Source: Halalkalibacter suaedae (GTDB taxonomy: Bacteria; Bacillota; Bacilli; Bacillales; Bacillaceae_D). Taken from it: a stretch of 64,000 bases of DNA. The stretch spans positions 219,334-283,333 of the forward strand of contig NZ_JAGKSQ010000006.1 of NCBI RefSeq assembly GCF_017939705.1, given 5' to 3'. Shown here piece by piece: positions 49,354 to 61,500 of this stretch. Position 1 is the stretch's first letter; every line of letters starts with the position of its first letter. Made by a program: the position numbers and the translations under genes. The notes beneath the pieces are model-generated. The model saw nothing but the letters and a program-made list of their open reading frames with translations. It searched no databases and was not told the DNA's origin.

Positions 49354-51554
49354 GGAATGGCTCCTTTCCAAGCCGTTACGATTTCATCCTGAGTCGCCTC
49401 TAAGATGACACGTTGTTGTTGATCAGCAATAGTAAGGACTGCTGTATCTGTTACTTCACCGATTTTCGTAGCTGACACAGTCGCTTCGAATTGTGCTGAT
49501 TTCTCTGCAGGCACTGTTACAATAAATCGAGATTGTGACTCTGCAAATAAAGCTGCAGTCACTTCCCCTGTTACTGTTACGTTTGCACCCACTGTACCAG
49601 AAGTCATTGATTCTGCTAGTGCAACACTTAAACCACCTTCAGCAACATCATGTGCGGATTGGACAAGACCTGCTTTGATTGCAGCAAGAAGCTCTTCTTG
49701 GCGCTTCTTCTCTTCAGCAAGATCAAGAGTTGGTGCCTTACCAGTAATTTCGCCCTCAACCATTTTTTGAAGCTCACTTCCACCGAATTCAGGCTTCGTT
49801 TCACCTAAAAGATAGATGATATCTCCTGCTTGTTTGAACGACTGTGTTGTTATATGATCAACGTCCTCTACCAATCCAACCATTCCGATTACAGGTGTTG
49901 GATAGATCGCGACACCATTTGATTCGTTGTAAAGTGACACATTTCCACCAATAACTGGTGTTTCAAGTACACGACATGCTTCACTCATTCCATCTGTTGA
50001 TTTCTCTAATTGCCAGAAAATCTCTGGCTTCTCTGGGCTACCATAATTTAAACCATCTGTTAAGCCAAGTGGTTTTGCACCAGAACAAACGATGTTACGA
50101 GCCGCTTCTGCTACAGCAATTTGGCCCCCGATTTCAGGGTCAAGATAGATGTAACGTGAATTACAATCGGTTGTCATCGCTAGTGCTTTTCTTGTTCCAC
50201 GAATGCGAACAACCGCAGCATCTGAACCTGGCTCAACAACCGTATTTGTTTGAACCATATAATCATATTGATCATAGACCCATTCCTTACTAGCGATTGT
50301 TGGCTGAGCTAATAATTGAAGCAATGTATCTTTCGGATTTTTCACTTCTGGTGTTTTGTTTTCTAACTTTTGAAACTTTTCATAATAAGCTGCTACCTTT
50401 GAAGGCTTGTGGTAGACAGGAGCTTCCTCTGCTAATGCATCAACAGGAAGATTTGCAACAACCTCACCCTTATGCAGCAAGCGAAGATGCTTATCATCTG
50501 TAACATAACCAACCTCTGCTGATAGAAGGCCCCAACGATCAAAAATCTCTTTAATTTCTTGCTCGCGACCCTTTTCAACAACGATTAGCATTCTTTCTTG
50601 CGACTCTGACAGCATCATTTCATATGGTGTCATACCTGCTTCACGTTGTGGGACAAGATCTAAATCCATGACCATTCCAGAACCAGCTTTACTTGCCATT
50701 TCTGCCGCAGAAGAAGTAAGCCCTGCTGCCCCCATATCTTGAATCCCGACCAATGCATCATTTTGAATAAGCTCTAAGCACGCTTCAAGAAGCAGCTTCT
50801 CCATAAACGGGTCACCAACTTGAACTGCTGGACGCTTCTCATCTGCATCCTCACCAAGCTCTTCAGATGCAAAGGTTGCACCGTGAATTCCGTCACGGCC
50901 TGTGCTTGCTCCAACATACATGACTGTGTTACCAATCCCCTTGGCTTGACCCTTTTGTATGTCTTTATGATCAATAAGTCCAACACACATCGCATTAACG
51001 AGAGGATTTCCTTCATAACAAGGATCAAATTGAATTTCTCCTCCTACAGTTGGAACACCCATACAGTTACCATAGCCAGCAATCCCTGCAACCACTTCTT
51101 CAAATAAATAACGAACACGTGGTGATTCTAATTCACCAAAACGCAAAGAATTTAGTAACGCAATTGGACGAGCTCCCATTGAGAACACATCACGAAGGAT
51201 CCCGCCGACTCCAGTCGCTGCTCCTTGAAATGGCTCAATTGCAGACGGATGGTTATGACTTTCAACCTTGAACACAACCGCTTGCCCATCACCGATATCA
51301 ATGATTCCAGCACCTTCACCAGGTCCTTGTAATACTTGTTCTCCTTCAGTCGGAAACTTCTTTAGTACAACCTTAGAATTTTTGTAGCTACAATGCTCCG
51401 ACCACATAACCGAGAAAATACCTGTTTCAGTGTAGTTTGGCGTACGACCAAGAATCGTTTCAACCATTCCAAACTCTTCATCTGTCAATCCCATTGCTCG
51501 GTAAAGTTTTTCACTTTTTACTCGCTCAGCTGTTGGTTCAAGAAGTAGTGACAT
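49329..51554 (-). CDS. purL: Phosphoribosylformylglycinamidine synthase subunit PurL
   Basis: PurL (741 residues, small-type) works with PurS and PurQ to convert FGAR to FGAM using glutamine-derived ammonia. [13 protein letters not shown] holds the catalytic histidine, [21 protein letters not shown] and [16 protein letters not shown] the ATP sites, and [11 protein letters not shown] and [14 protein letters not shown] are conserved. ATG at 51552-51554 follows GGAGGG by 6 nt and matches B. subtilis length; the 51602 frame is rejected. It overlaps purQ by 17 bases. Confidence 0.96.
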   Translation of the reverse strand: MSLLLEPTAERVKSEKLYRAMGLTDEEFGMVETILGRTPNYTETGIFSVMWSEHCSYKNSKVVLKKFPTEGEQVLQGPGEGAGIIDIGDGQAVVFKVESHNHPSAIEPFQGAATGVGGILRDVFSMGARPIALLNSLRFGELESPRVRYLFEEVVAGIAGYGNCMGVPTVGGEIQFDPCYEGNPLVNAMCVGLIDHKDIQKGQAKGIGNTVMYVGASTGRDGIHGATFASEELGEDADEKRPAVQVGDPFMEKLLLEACLELIQNDALVGIQDMGAAGLTSSAAEMASKAGSGMVMDLDLVPQREAGMTPYEMMLSESQERMLIVVEKGREQEIKEIFDRWGLLSAEVGYVTDDKHLRLLHKGEVVANLPVDALAEEAPVYHKPSKVAAYYEKFQKLENKTPEVKNPKDTLLQLLAQPTIASKEWVYDQYDYMVQTNTVVEPGSDAAVVRIRGTRKALAMTTDCNSRYIYLDPEIGGQIAVAEAARNIVCSGAKPLGLTDGLNYGSPEKPEIFWQLEKSTDGMSEACRVLETPVIGGNVSLYNESNGVAIYPTPVIGMVGLVEDVDHITTQSFKQAGDIIYLLGETKPEFGGSELQKMVEGEITGKAPTLDLAEEKKRQEELLAAIKAGLVQSAHDVAEGGLSVALAESMTSGTVGANVTVTGEVTAALFAESQSRFIVTVPAEKSAQFEATVSATKIGEVTDTAVLTIADQQQRVILEATQDEIVTAWKGAIPCLLKSKA

Positions 51555-52221
51555 GAGATTCCCTCCAATTTCGTACAATTGATTGAAATAATTTGATTCC
51601 ATCTTCGCGGCCTAATAGTGCATCAACCGCACGTTCTGGATGTGGCATCATCCCTAAGACATTTCCGCGTTCGTTTGTGATTCCAGCAATATTGGCTTTT
51701 GATCCATTAATCGCTCGTTCGTATCGGAAAACAATTTGATTGTTCTCTTCAAGTGAAGCTAGTGTTTCCTCATTGCATTCATAGTTTCCTTCACCATGTG
51801 CAACAGGGATCTCAATGATATCGCCTTTGCTATAACCAGTTGTGAACATCGTTTGATCATTTTCAACAACTAGATTAGTAGGTCGACATAAGAACTTCAA
51901 ACCATCATTTCGTTTCATTGCCCCTGGAAGTAACCCAACCTCAAGGAGAATTTGAAATCCATTACAAACCCCTAGGACTGGCTTTCCTTGCTCTGCAAAT
52001 TGTTGAACTGAATCCATAATTGGTGCAAAACGAGCAATTGCTCCTGAACGAAGATAGTCACCATATGAGAAGCCTCCTGGTAAAAGCACACCATCAAATC
52101 CTTCAAGAGATGTCTCATCATAACGCACATATGCTACTTCCTCTTGAAGAGCATCACTGATCGCGTGAAACATATCTGAATCGCAGTTTGATCCTGGAAA
52201 TACAATCACTGCAAATTTCAT
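51538..52221 (-). CDS. purQ: Phosphoribosylformylglycinamidine synthase glutaminase PurQ
   Basis: PurQ (227 residues) is the class I glutamine amidotransferase that feeds ammonia to Pur[13 protein letters not shown], the nucleophile elbow [11 protein letters not shown] and the C-terminal [11 protein letters not shown] (His/Glu) show an intact triad. It overlaps purS by 4 bases and purL by 17, so translation is coupled. Confidence 0.97.
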   Translation of the reverse strand: MKFAVIVFPGSNCDSDMFHAISDALQEEVAYVRYDETSLEGFDGVLLPGGFSYGDYLRSGAIARFAPIMDSVQQFAEQGKPVLGVCNGFQILLEVGLLPGAMKRNDGLKFLCRPTNLVVENDQTMFTTGYSKGDIIEIPVAHGEGNYECNEETLASLEENNQIVFRYERAINGSKANIAGITNERGNVLGMMPHPERAVDALLGREDGIKLFQSIVRNWRESHVTTS

Positions 52222-52469
52222 GAAGGAACAACCTCCTCGATCTCGTAGCTGTAATCTTCAATTACAGTATTCGCTAGTAGCTTCGAACACATTTCATCAA
52301 TACGCCCTTCAACATCTGTTGTGTCTTTCAAAAGTAACTCCATGTACTTACCGATACGAACTTCTTCTACTTCCTTATAATCCATTGTGTGAAGAGCACG
52401 CTTTACAGCTCCTCCTTGTGGATCAAGAACACTTTCTCTTAACGTAACGTAGACTTTTACTTTGTACAT
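52218..52469 (-). CDS. purS: Phosphoribosylformylglycinamidine synthase subunit PurS
   Basis: PurS (83 residues) bridges PurL and PurQ in the FGAM synthase complex. [20 protein letters not shown] and the end [17 protein letters not shown] are family signatures. It overlaps purC upstream by 13 bases and purQ downstream by 4. Confidence 0.96.
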   Translation of the reverse strand: MYKVKVYVTLRESVLDPQGGAVKRALHTMDYKEVEEVRIGKYMELLLKDTTDVEGRIDEMCSKLLANTVIEDYSYEIEEVVPS

Positions 52470-53179
52470 GATGCGCCTCCTAAGCGTGATAGAATTTCTT
52501 GGTATCCTTCTTGCAAGCTTCCTAGATTTCGTCTGAACAAGTCTTTATCAAATCGTTGGTTCGTTTCTTTATCCCATAGTCGGCACGTATCAGGAGAAAT
52601 CTCATCCGCAAGCAGGATATCACCTGACTGCGTGCGACCAAATTCTAATTTAAAATCGATGAGACGAATGTTCATCGTATCGAAAAGGGTAATCAAATGG
52701 GTGTTAACAGCTAGTGCTTTTTCTCGTAATGCCACTAAATCGGCACTTGTTGCTACATTCAGAATAGCAATATGATCCTCAGTTACTAATGGATCACCTA
52801 AATCATCATCCTTGTAATAGAACTCGACAATCGCTGTTTCGAGCTCGGTTCCTTCCTCAATCCCTAAGCGACTAGAAAGGCTCCCTGCGATGACGTTTCG
52901 TACAACTACTTCTAATGGAATAATATCTACTTTTTTTACAAGCTGTTCTGTTTCAGATAGTCTCTTAATAAAATGACTATCTACTCCATTCTCTTGTAAA
53001 TAATTAAAAATAAGTGACGTAATCTCATTATTCAAACGAGCTTTTCCTTCAAGTATTTCTTTCTTCTCCCCATTAAAAGCAGTAGCCGAATCTTTGTATT
53101 GAACCCAAAGCTCAGATTCATTTTCAGTTTGATAGATTTGCTTCGCTTTTCCCTCATAGAGCAAGTTACCTTTTCCCAT
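52457..53179 (-). CDS. purC: SAICAR synthase PurC
   Basis: PurC (240 residues) joins aspartate to CAIR using [34 protein letters not shown] and DFKLEFGR are the conserved motifs, and [15 protein letters not shown] carries the catalytic acid region. It follows purB by 22 bases and overlaps purS. Length matches B. subtilis (about 240). Confidence 0.97.
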   Translation of the reverse strand: MGKGNLLYEGKAKQIYQTENESELWVQYKDSATAFNGEKKEILEGKARLNNEITSLIFNYLQENGVDSHFIKRLSETEQLVKKVDIIPLEVVVRNVIAGSLSSRLGIEEGTELETAIVEFYYKDDDLGDPLVTEDHIAILNVATSADLVALREKALAVNTHLITLFDTMNIRLIDFKLEFGRTQSGDILLADEISPDTCRLWDKETNQRFDKDLFRRNLGSLQEGYQEILSRLGGASCTK

Positions 53180-53201
53180 GATTGACCCTCCGATCCTTTA
53201 A

Positions 53202-54500
53202 TTAATCTTGTAAACCAACTCTAGTAAAAATTGTATCGACATGCTTCATATGGTGCTCATAATTGAAGCAGTCCTCAATTTCAGCAGGACTAAGAACAGC
53301 TGTAATGCGTTCCTCACCTTCTACTAATTCACGGAACTGAATTCCTTTTTCCCATGCTTCCATTGCTTTTGGTTGAACAAGATCATATGCTTCCTCACGA
53401 GCCATCCCTTTATCAATTAATGAAAGTAGCACACGTTGTGAGTAGATCAAGCCATAGGTGCGAGTCATGTTTCTCTTCATATTTTCAGGGAACACCGTTA
53501 AGTTCTTAATAATGTTACCAAAACGATTTAACATATAATTTAGAGCAATCGTTGCATCTGGAAGAATGACACGCTCTGCAGATGAATGAGAAATATCTCT
53601 TTCATGCCAAAGTGGCACATTCTCATACGCTGTCATCATATACCCACGAATTAATCGAGCAAGCCCAGTCATATTCTCAGAGCCAATTGGATTACGCTTA
53701 TGCGGCATTGCAGAAGAACCCTTTTGACCCTTTGAAAAGAACTCTTCAACTTCGCGTGTTTCACTCTTTTGAAGACCACGAACTTCAACAGCAAACTTTT
53801 CAATTGATGTTGCAATCAATGCAAGAGCAGCCATATATTCAGCATGACGATCACGTTGAAGGGTTTGAGTCGAGATCGGTGCTGCTTGTAGCCCTAAGTT
53901 CTTACATACAAATGCTTCAATTGCTGGATCGATATTCGCAAATGTCCCAACAGCTCCTGACAGCTTCCCAACACGAACACCTTCAGCTGCATGCTTGAAA
54001 CGCTCTAAGTTACGCTTCATTTCCTCATACCACAGGGCAAGCTTAAGTCCAAATGTCGTTGGCTCCGCATGAACCCCATGAGTACGTCCCATCATGATCG
54101 TGAATTTATGCTCAAGAGCTTTATTTTTTAAAATTTCAATAAATCGCTCAATATCTGCAAGAAGAATGTCATTTGCTTGCTTTAATAAATAAGAAAGAGC
54201 AGTATCTACAACATCTGTTGACGTTAGTCCATAATGTACCCATTTACGCTCTTCGCCTAATGTTTCTGATACGGCACGAGTAAATGCGACAACATCATGA
54301 CGTGTTTCTTCTTCAATCTCATAAATTCTCTCTACATTGAAGCTGGCATTTTCACGGATTTTCTCAACATCCGCCTTTGGTATTTCACCTAACTCAGCCC
54401 ATGCCTCACAAGCAACAATTTCAACCTCTAACCAAGCTTGGAATCTATTTTCCTCTGTCCAAATTGCACCCATTTCAGGTCTTGTATAACGTTCAATCAT
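53202..54500 (-). CDS. purB: Adenylosuccinate lyase PurB
   Basis: PurB (432 residues) cleaves SAICAR and adenylosuccinate, acting both in the main path and in AMP synthesis. It belongs to the fumarase/aspartase superfamily: [16 protein letters not shown] holds the general acid His, and the signature [18 protein letters not shown] is complete with its serine loop. It lies 20 bases after purK. Confidence 0.97.
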   Translation of the reverse strand: MIERYTRPEMGAIWTEENRFQAWLEVEIVACEAWAELGEIPKADVEKIRENASFNVERIYEIEEETRHDVVAFTRAVSETLGEERKWVHYGLTSTDVVDTALSYLLKQANDILLADIERFIEILKNKALEHKFTIMMGRTHGVHAEPTTFGLKLALWYEEMKRNLERFKHAAEGVRVGKLSGAVGTFANIDPAIEAFVCKNLGLQAAPISTQTLQRDRHAEYMAALALIATSIEKFAVEVRGLQKSETREVEEFFSKGQKGSSAMPHKRNPIGSENMTGLARLIRGYMMTAYENVPLWHERDISHSSAERVILPDATIALNYMLNRFGNIIKNLTVFPENMKRNMTRTYGLIYSQRVLLSLIDKGMAREEAYDLVQPKAMEAWEKGIQFRELVEGEERITAVLSPAEIEDCFNYEHHMKHVDTIFTRVGLQD

Positions 54501-54520
54501 ATAATTTAGCCTCCACTGTC

Positions 54521-55657
54521 CTATATATTCTCTATTTTTTCGTTCATATAGCTTGCTAGATTGTTGCTTGCCTCTTCTACCGTACTAGCTGTCGCAGTTA
54601 AATGACCCATTTTACGCTTCGCTTTCGCCTCATCCTTACCGTAAAGATGGAGCTTAACTTCATTTAGATTCGGAAGAGCTCTTAACACATCATCAAGCTG
54701 TTCACCTAAGATATTTTCCATAACAACAGGAGATATCAATGTGGTTGGGCCAAGTGGCAATCCACAAATCGCCCGAATATGCTGTTCAAATTGTGATGTG
54801 ACACATGCCTCAATTGAGTAATGGCCTGAATTATGTGGCCTTGGTGCAAGTTCATTGACATATAATCTTCCATTTTCAAGCATAAAAAGCTCCACTGCAA
54901 GTGTTCCGACGACTTCTAATTCTTCTGCTAGCTTCAAGGCAATTGATTTCGCTTCATCAAGAGTCGCTTCGTTCACTCGTGCCGGGACATAGGAGCGATA
55001 TAAAATATTGTCACGATGTTCATTTTCTGCTACCGGAAACACTTCTATCTCACCATTTCTAGATCTAGTAACAATAACAGAAAGTTCTAGTGCAAAGGGT
55101 ATCCATGCTTCGAGGACACATTCTGAGCTTTGTAACAACTCACTTGCTCCTTGCTTTAATTGGTCTAGATTACGAACAACCCGTTGACCTTTCCCGTCAT
55201 ATCCTCCTCGGCAGGTTTTTAATACAGCCGGAAAACCAATGACTTTTGCTGCTTCCTCAACATCTGTTAAAGTGGAGATTTCGTGAAAAGGTGCAACCGG
55301 AATGCCTAGTGATTGAATCGTTCTTTTCTCTGTAAGACGATGTTGTGTCAAACCCAGCACTTTTGCACCTTGAGGAAAATCAGCTTCTGCTGTTAACCAA
55401 TTAGCTGTTTCCTCATCAATGTTTTCAAACTCATAGGTAATGACATCAGAGACCTCGGCAAGTCTTTTCGCTCCATCACGATCGTCATAAGCAGCTTCAA
55501 TTACGACGTCGGCCACTTGACCACAGGGAGAATCGACAGTTGGTTCAAGCACTGCAATTCGGTAGCCCATTTGCTTTGCCGAAAGAGCCATCATTCTTCC
55601 AAGCTGCCCACCGCCAATAATTCCAATCGTTTGTCCTGGTCTAATTAATTGACTCAT
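54521..55657 (-). CDS. purK: N5-carboxyaminoimidazole ribonucleotide synthase PurK
   Basis: PurK (378 residues) carboxylates AIR with ATP and bicarbonate. It is an ATP-grasp protein: [19 protein letters not shown] at the N-terminus, [16 protein letters not shown] for ATP binding, and [20 protein letters not shown] at the active site. It overlaps the purE stop by 4 bases, so the two halves of the CAIR step are co-translated. Confidence 0.97.
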   Translation of the reverse strand: MSQLIRPGQTIGIIGGGQLGRMMALSAKQMGYRIAVLEPTVDSPCGQVADVVIEAAYDDRDGAKRLAEVSDVITYEFENIDEETANWLTAEADFPQGAKVLGLTQHRLTEKRTIQSLGIPVAPFHEISTLTDVEEAAKVIGFPAVLKTCRGGYDGKGQRVVRNLDQLKQGASELLQSSECVLEAWIPFALELSVIVTRSRNGEIEVFPVAENEHRDNILYRSYVPARVNEATLDEAKSIALKLAEELEVVGTLAVELFMLENGRLYVNELAPRPHNSGHYSIEACVTSQFEQHIRAICGLPLGPTTLISPVVMENILGEQLDDVLRALPNLNEVKLHLYGKDEAKAKRKMGHLTATASTVEEASNNLASYMNEKIENI

Positions 55658-56139
55658 AGTTGCTCACTACTCTCGATAACAGCTTGTCTTGTTTGTTCCC
55701 TTCGTTCATCAAGACGTTGACTGACTTCTGGCTTGTATGTACCAAGAATTTGGGCCGCCAGCAATCCCGCATTTGTCGCACCAGCCTTACCAATAGCAAC
55801 CGTTGCAACTGGAACACCACCTGGCATCTGAACTATCGATAATAGCGAATCGAGACCTTGTAATGCTTTTGATTGAACAGGAACTCCTATCACTGGAAGC
55901 GTTGTTTTTGCCGCAACCATTCCAGGAAGATGTGCTGCCCCACCAGCTCCTGCAATAATGACCTTTATACCTTTTCCTCTTGCTTGTTCAGCATATTCAA
56001 ACATTAGATCAGGAGTTCGATGTGCCGAAACAACCTTTTTCTCATAAGCAATGTCTAACTCATCAAGCACATCACAAGCTGCACTCATTGTTTCCCAATC
56101 AGACGTACTCCCCATAATAATACTAATTTCAGGATTCAT
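55654..56139 (-). CDS. purE: N5-CAIR mutase PurE
   Basis: PurE (161 residues) converts N5-CAIR to [31 protein letters not shown] and [16 protein letters not shown] are the octamer active-site motifs. It is the first gene of the pur operon, preceded by a guanine riboswitch with terminator and by a PurR-box promoter. Confidence 0.97.
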   Translation of the reverse strand: MNPEISIIMGSTSDWETMSAACDVLDELDIAYEKKVVSAHRTPDLMFEYAEQARGKGIKVIIAGAGGAAHLPGMVAAKTTLPVIGVPVQSKALQGLDSLLSIVQMPGGVPVATVAIGKAGATNAGLLAAQILGTYKPEVSQRLDERREQTRQAVIESSEQL

Positions 56140-56169
56140 TTAACTAGTCTCTCCCCTTTCGTACAAAAA

Positions 56170-56231
56170 AAGCGTAGAAATAACTTACTTTATCTGCTCA
56201 ATCTGAGAGAAAGGAAGCCACTTCTACGCTT
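56170..56231 (-). terminator. Riboswitch-controlled terminator before purE
   Basis: Minus strand AAGCGTAGAA and TTCTACGCTT close a long hairpin followed by TTTTTTG, between the aptamer and purE. Confidence 0.9.
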
Positions 56232-56257
56232 TCATGGTTCCAACATGCAACCACTTT

Positions 56258-56328
56258 CCCTCATAGTCCAGTTATTTACGGTAACTGGGTAGAAACTTTT
56301 GGACCATATTTCCAATTTTATATGAGGT
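56258..56328 (-). promoter_or_regulatory. Guanine-type purine riboswitch aptamer, pur operon
   Basis: On the minus strand CCTCATATAAA, ATATGGTCC, GTTTCTACCC, GTAAATAACTGG and ACTATGAGG reproduce the purine aptamer in order. The base in the discriminating position (GACTATG) is C, indicating guanine or hypoxanthine rather than adenine. Binding should favour the terminator at 56170-56231 and stop pur transcription. Confidence 0.95.
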
Positions 56329-56360
56329 CTATTTCGTTTTTTGTTCAATCTTATAGCTAC

Positions 56361-56389
56361 ATATTACAAGGAAGCGTAGTAGCTGTCAA
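56361..56389 (-). promoter_or_regulatory. Sigma-A promoter of the pur operon
   Basis: TTGACA (56384-56389), 17 bases, then TAATAT (56361-56366) on the minus strand, about 30 bases upstream of the aptamer. Confidence 0.85.
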
Positions 56390-56394
56390 CAAAA

Positions 56395-56433
56395 TGTCGA
56401 ACGTTTTAAAAAATCATACATCTATTGTTCGCC
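56395..56433 (-). promoter_or_regulatory. PurR boxes of the pur operon
   Basis: Minus strand GGCGAACAAT (56424-56433) and AAAACGTTCGACA (56395-56407) are an inverted CGAA / TTCG pair like B. subtilis PurBoxes, directly before the -35 box. The distal box lies in the last codons of yebG. Confidence 0.7.
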
Positions 56434-56655
56434 TTCTACTAAAATTCCTTCAAAAATAATTTGTTGACGAACAGGTACATACTCCTTAGTAGATTTAGAA
56501 TGACGCTCCTCAAAAATGGGCTTCTCCATTCTCCTAGTCGGCTGATACCCTTCTTCCTTCATTCTCTCTAAACACTGATCAATCGTTTCTGATTCTAATA
56601 CTTCAAATTGCTGCTTTTTCTTTTTTGACACTAACACTTCTACCTCCTCATTCAC
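56422..56655 (-). CDS. yebG: NETI-motif protein YebG
   Basis: A 77-residue, highly charged protein. The segment FEVLESETIDQCLERMKEEGYQPTRR is the NETI-motif family core, here with SETI for NETI, and FEERH is also typical. Its place directly upstream of purE is conserved with B. subtilis yebG. Function is unknown. The 3' end contains one of the PurR boxes of the next operon. Confidence 0.88.
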   Translation of the reverse strand: MNEEVEVLVSKKKKQQFEVLESETIDQCLERMKEEGYQPTRRMEKPIFEERHSKSTKEYVPVRQQIIFEGILVEGEQ

Positions 56656-56771
56656 ACACTGCTAGAAACCATGAAAACAATCTTCAGAACCTCTCACTTA
56701 TCCTCTACTATCATATCAACAATAATAGAGGAAGTTACTCTTTCTAAATAGCCTATTTGAGAAAAAACTTA

Positions 56772-57338
56772 CTAATTTTTTGAATCACGGAAAGGAATAA
56801 ATCGTTTTTTCTTCTCGAAAATAGCATCATAGTTCGTTACTTCCTGTAAAGCTTGTTCTTCTTTCTTTATTCTAACAGATAAAATCAGTGCATTAATGAC
56901 TGTAAAGATAATCGCAGTCCAATAAGCCTGAAAGATAAGGGGAAGAACAGCAAGTTCTGTAATAACAATAACATAGTTAGGATGACGCAAGAAACGGTAG
57001 GGTCCTTTTGCAATAACTTTTGCACCAGGTAAAATCATAATTCTCGTATTCCAAAATCTCCCTAAAGAAGACAACGCCCACACTCTACCAACTTGTGCAA
57101 TTAAGAAAACAATCAAAGGTGCAATCGCCCATGTGGTAGCTGTATTTCTTGAAAGCGAGACTTCAATAAGTAATGCTATAAAAAAAAGGGAATGAACCAT
57201 AACAATGTATTTATAATGGTCCCTACCAACCTCATAGCCTCCTTGACTAACAATCCACTTTGCATTTCGATTTGCAATCATCACCTCTGCCATTCGTTGT
57301 GCAATAACAATTGTAATAAAAATATAAATTGCAATCAT
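56772..57338 (-). CDS. bpsB: Isoprenylcysteine carboxyl methyltransferase-like protein (BpsB/YpbQ)
   Basis: A 188-residue integral membrane methyltransferase with about five spans. GPYRFLRHPNYVIVITE is the ICMT AdoMet/substrate motif, and the tail NYDAIFEKKKRFIPF is typical. In B. subtilis the partner of the type III polyketide synthase methylates alkylpyrones to ethers. ATG at 57336-57338 shares one base with the TAA of the synthase gene, and GGAGAGGGG precedes it; the 57380 frame is rejected. Confidence 0.87.
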   Translation of the reverse strand: MIAIYIFITIVIAQRMAEVMIANRNAKWIVSQGGYEVGRDHYKYIVMVHSLFFIALLIEVSLSRNTATTWAIAPLIVFLIAQVGRVWALSSLGRFWNTRIMILPGAKVIAKGPYRFLRHPNYVIVITELAVLPLIFQAYWTAIIFTVINALILSVRIKKEEQALQEVTNYDAIFEKKKRFIPFRDSKN

Positions 57339-58435
57339 TAGTGAACCCCTCTCCATTGTAATAGAACTAACTCTGAACAAAAACCAGGACCTAGTGAGGC
57401 CATCAATCCGTAATCACCATCAAGATGTTCGTCGAGCATAATGCTTTTTAATACATATAATACAGTCGGTGATGACATATTCCCATGTTGTTTAAGGACT
57501 TCTTTGGATGTGGTAACCATCCCCTCATCAATTCCTAATGAATGAATGTAGGCATCGAGAACTTTCTTGCCTCCTGGATGGGCAATGAACGAAGACAATC
57601 TTTGTAGATCTAAACCATTGTCCTTTAAAAATGATGTAACATTAGGCTGTAACCATTCTTGAATAATCGAAGGAATGTCTCGTGAAAACACAACATGTAA
57701 TCCCGTATCCTTCACATCCCATCCCATCACCTCTTCTGAATGTGGCATCAATGTCGATTGAGTTGAAAGGATTGATGGACGGATTGGCTGCTTCGCCTCA
57801 TCTAAAAGTCGAGAGTCTTCCCCACATATAAGGGCACAAGCAACACCATCAGCAAAGAGAGAGGTACCAACGAGATTGCTTTTCGAACGATCATTTTTTT
57901 GAAAGGTCAAACTACATAACTCAATACAAACAACTAACACGTTCTGATCTGGAAATGCCTTGCAATACTCAAATGCTCGACTGACACCAGCAGTCCCACC
58001 CGCACAGCCGAGTCCCCAAAGTGGAATTCGTTTCGTATGTGGTGAAAAGGGAAGTACATTCATAATCCTGGCATCAATACTTGGCGTCGACATTCCTGAA
58101 CTCGAAACGAGAACAATCGCATCAATGTCCTCGACACGAACATCATTCTTCAAGAACTCAGTCTGACTTAAGCATGCTTTTATCGCTTCAGCACCAAACA
58201 AAGTAGCTAACTCAATATATGTATCATTTCTATCTTGTAATGAATGATTCTCCTTAAACCAATCCATTGGTACAGCAAACTGCCTTTCGTCTATTTGTCC
58301 ATTTTTAAAGATTTTTAGCAAACGATCAATGTCTTTGAAGCTTTCATTAAAAAGCTCACGAGCAAATTCAGTTGTCGTATCTTGATCAAGCGTATACGGA
58401 GGAATAAATGTACTAACTGATATGATGGAAGGCAT
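57338..58435 (-). CDS. bpsA: Type III polyketide synthase (alkylpyrone synthase BpsA)
   Basis: A 365-residue chalcone-synthase family enzyme. The catalytic cysteine is in WGLGCAGGTAGVSRAFEY near 148, the histidine in FIAHPGGKKVLDAY near 292, and the asparagine in HGNMSSPTVLYVL. It condenses long acyl-CoA starters with malonyl-CoA to alkylpyrones, probably membrane-associated lipids. With bpsB it forms a two-gene operon as in B. subtilis; here the pair has been placed between yebG and the surface nuclease gene. Confidence 0.93.
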   Translation of the reverse strand: MPSIISVSTFIPPYTLDQDTTTEFARELFNESFKDIDRLLKIFKNGQIDERQFAVPMDWFKENHSLQDRNDTYIELATLFGAEAIKACLSQTEFLKNDVRVEDIDAIVLVSSSGMSTPSIDARIMNVLPFSPHTKRIPLWGLGCAGGTAGVSRAFEYCKAFPDQNVLVVCIELCSLTFQKNDRSKSNLVGTSLFADGVACALICGEDSRLLDEAKQPIRPSILSTQSTLMPHSEEVMGWDVKDTGLHVVFSRDIPSIIQEWLQPNVTSFLKDNGLDLQRLSSFIAHPGGKKVLDAYIHSLGIDEGMVTTSKEVLKQHGNMSSPTVLYVLKSIMLDEHLDGDYGLMASLGPGFCSELVLLQWRGVH

Positions 58436-58512
58436 GTACTCACCTCATTTTTAGGATAGTAAGGTTAGCATTACCAATCTTTAAAAGAACATACAAACCG
58501 CTAATCGAAGCA

Positions 58513-58543
58513 AACAAAAAAGCTCCCCATGAAAGGGGAGCTT
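58513..58543 (-). terminator. Terminator of the surface nuclease gene
   Basis: Minus strand AAGCTCCCC, a short loop and GGGGAGCTT, followed by TTTTG, just after the stop codon. Confidence 0.9.
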
Positions 58544-58553
58544 AAGAGTTTTA

Positions 58554-61500
58554 TTAGATTAGCTTTCTTTTACGACTGCCCGCACGTACAACTAGACCGA
58601 ACGCAAGGATAAGCGTTCCAACAATTAACCAATTATAAGTTGCTGTTGCAGTGTTAGGTAATTTCTTACCATCATCACCTTTAGTCACATCTTCAATTTC
58701 ACTATCAGAAGAATCGATATCTTTTCCATTCTCTGAGCTGTTGTCAGTTCCTCCATCAGTTCCATCTTCTGAACCATTGTCAGTCCCTCCGTCAGTTCCA
58801 TCTCCTGATCCACTGTCAGTTCCTCCGTCAGTTCCATCTCCTGGAGTAATTACTTCTTGTACTGTAAATACACTAAAGTGAGTCGTAGTCGCTGTCACTT
58901 TGCCATCCTTATACTCCCCACCGACTAGTTCCCATTTCCCAGTAATCTCATTTAGATAGAAAACTTTAAGATTCTCTGGGTTCTTGACATCTTTCAAGTC
59001 AACTTCAAACACTAATTCAATCCCACTAAAAGTTGAAAGAGTTGATCCATCATTCCCTATATAAATGGTGAAATCGTACACATCGCTAATCGTGTTTACT
59101 CTAGTACCTTTTTTAAACTCGACAGCAACATCTTCTCCTAAATTAAAAATCGAAGTAGGTATGTTTAATTGAACACCATCTTTAACAATTGATACATCTG
59201 CATTCTTGGTTTTCAGAGTTTGCAATTGTTCTTTCGTTAAGTTTAATGTCTCAACATCCTCATGATCTGTCAGATCAATTGAGACTGTTCCATTCTCGGT
59301 GACAATCGCAAGATCCTCTGAGCTAACAGCCGCCTCTTTTTCTGAGATGATTGGCTTAGTTATAACTGTAGAACCATTTCCTGAGCCATTATCATTTCCG
59401 TTATCAGTTGCTACAACGATATCTTCAACCATTCTTGGCTTTAGTTGGTACGTACCATTAAACTCACCAACAACACCCTTTACGTTAACAACATCACCGT
59501 TTTTATATGCGAAGTTATCATACGTTACACCAGCGCGATTATCAACACGAACAGATACTGATTTGCCCTCTTTTGTTGCAATAAATTCGAATGTACCATA
59601 CGTATTAACGCTCTTTAATTCTGAAATTGTAGCACCCTTAACTTCAACTAGCTTACCTTCAGTTGCCTCGTTAATTTCAGAAGGTGTTAACTGAATTGCA
59701 GCAGGAACATCGACAGATCCAAGTATTTCTGCTTGACCGATTAAATTAGTTAACTGAAACTCTCCAGCAGATTCTGCTGTGATACCCGTCAGTTTGACAC
59801 GATCACCAATTTTGACTCCAGCACCATTTACATAGACACCCGCCGTATCATCTTGAATATAATATCCATTGCTTCCCCAAACACCTGGAGTCACTGTAAC
59901 AATTCCTTCAACTGTAACTTTTTTCTTCACACCAGCTTCACGAGCTTCTTTAATTGTAACTTCACCAAGATCTGGTGTAACTACTTCAATTGCCTCAATA
60001 CGTCCTAAACCTTCATTTGGATAAACGATAGGCTCATTGTTATAGCTTTTCACATAATCGACTAATGCTTCAACATCAATCTTTCCATCAATTTTGTTCT
60101 TTCCGTATTGTGAAAGTAAACGGTAATCGCTATGTTCACTGTTTTCATACATATAGTTGTTAACTACTAATGAATACGTAGCTGTTGGATCGATTTCACT
60201 TCCAACCTTTCCTTCTTCATCTAAAAGGAAAACATCAACAACTTCATTTTCTAATGGATCCCACGTATATTTTGCACCTGCAATAAATGAATCTGCACCA
60301 TACTGCGGAGAAATCATTGCGTTTAAAATATTCTTAAATTCAGCGCCAGATATTTCAATTTTCACTAAATAGTTTCCAAAAGGAGTAATGTTAAATAGGT
60401 CTCCCCATGTAATCTCACCCTCATGTAGTGGATTTCGAACTCCCCCACCATTCATTAAAGCAAAATCACTATCCATTGAAAATTTCATTGAATCGGCAAG
60501 TAAATTACCTACACCTGGGTCACCAAACTTGTCTCTTGTAGGGTAGCTATTAACTAGAGTCTGGGCAGACTTCCCTACTACTTCATTTTTTTGCTCATCA
60601 ACTAAGTCTGAATATTTCTTTAAAATTGCCGCAACTTCCGGATCTGGCTCAATATCAGCTTGAATAACATCAACTAACTCAGCCGACATTTCAACTATGT
60701 CACCAGTCGTACGGTCAATTTCAACATCAATGTCAGAAAATGCATTACCATAATCCCATGCTTGTACAACCAATTTGTTATCTACAACTGCATTCACCTT
60801 CACATGATTATGTGCAGCATAAACAATATCGACTTCATCATCGACACTCATTGCTAAGTCAGCGGCTTCACCGGTTGCTGAGTCACCATTTTGTGTTGCT
60901 GGTAAATGAGATAGAACAACAATTGCTCTTACACCTTGTTGCTTTAGTTCTACTACTGCCTTATCTACTGCTTCAACCGGATCAGTAAACTTAATATCCT
61001 TGATACCTGTTGGGATTACCATCGTTGCTGTAGCTGGCGTATTAACACCAATAAATCCAACTTTCACACCATCTACTTCTTCGATTGTATAAGGATCAAG
61101 AATTGTTTCACCAGAATCTCGATACACGCAGTTTGCACAAAGCATTTTCGTATCCATTCCAGTGTAGTTTTCTGTTCCTTTACCTTCTGGATGATCTCCA
61201 CCATTAATCATACGTAAAAGCTCAGTCGTACCTTCATCAAATTCATGATTTCCAACTGTTCCGATATCATAACCAATTGAGTTCATAATTTCTACTGTCG
61301 GCTCATCTTGGTATAATGCAGATACTAGTGGGCTTCCACCAATCATATCACCAGGATGAACAATTAATGTATTTGGATTCGTTGCTTCACGTTCACGTAA
61401 ATATGCAGCTAGATAATCTGCACGGCCGTAATTAACACCATCAATTTCTGTTGTTAAATCAATCATTCCATGCCAATCGTTAGAACTTAAAAGTTGCAGG

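Noticed and set aside
58735..58855. Short repeats TCAGTTCCTCCGTCAGTTCC type
   Set aside because: They encode the Gly-Thr-Asp wall-spanning linker before the sorting signal.
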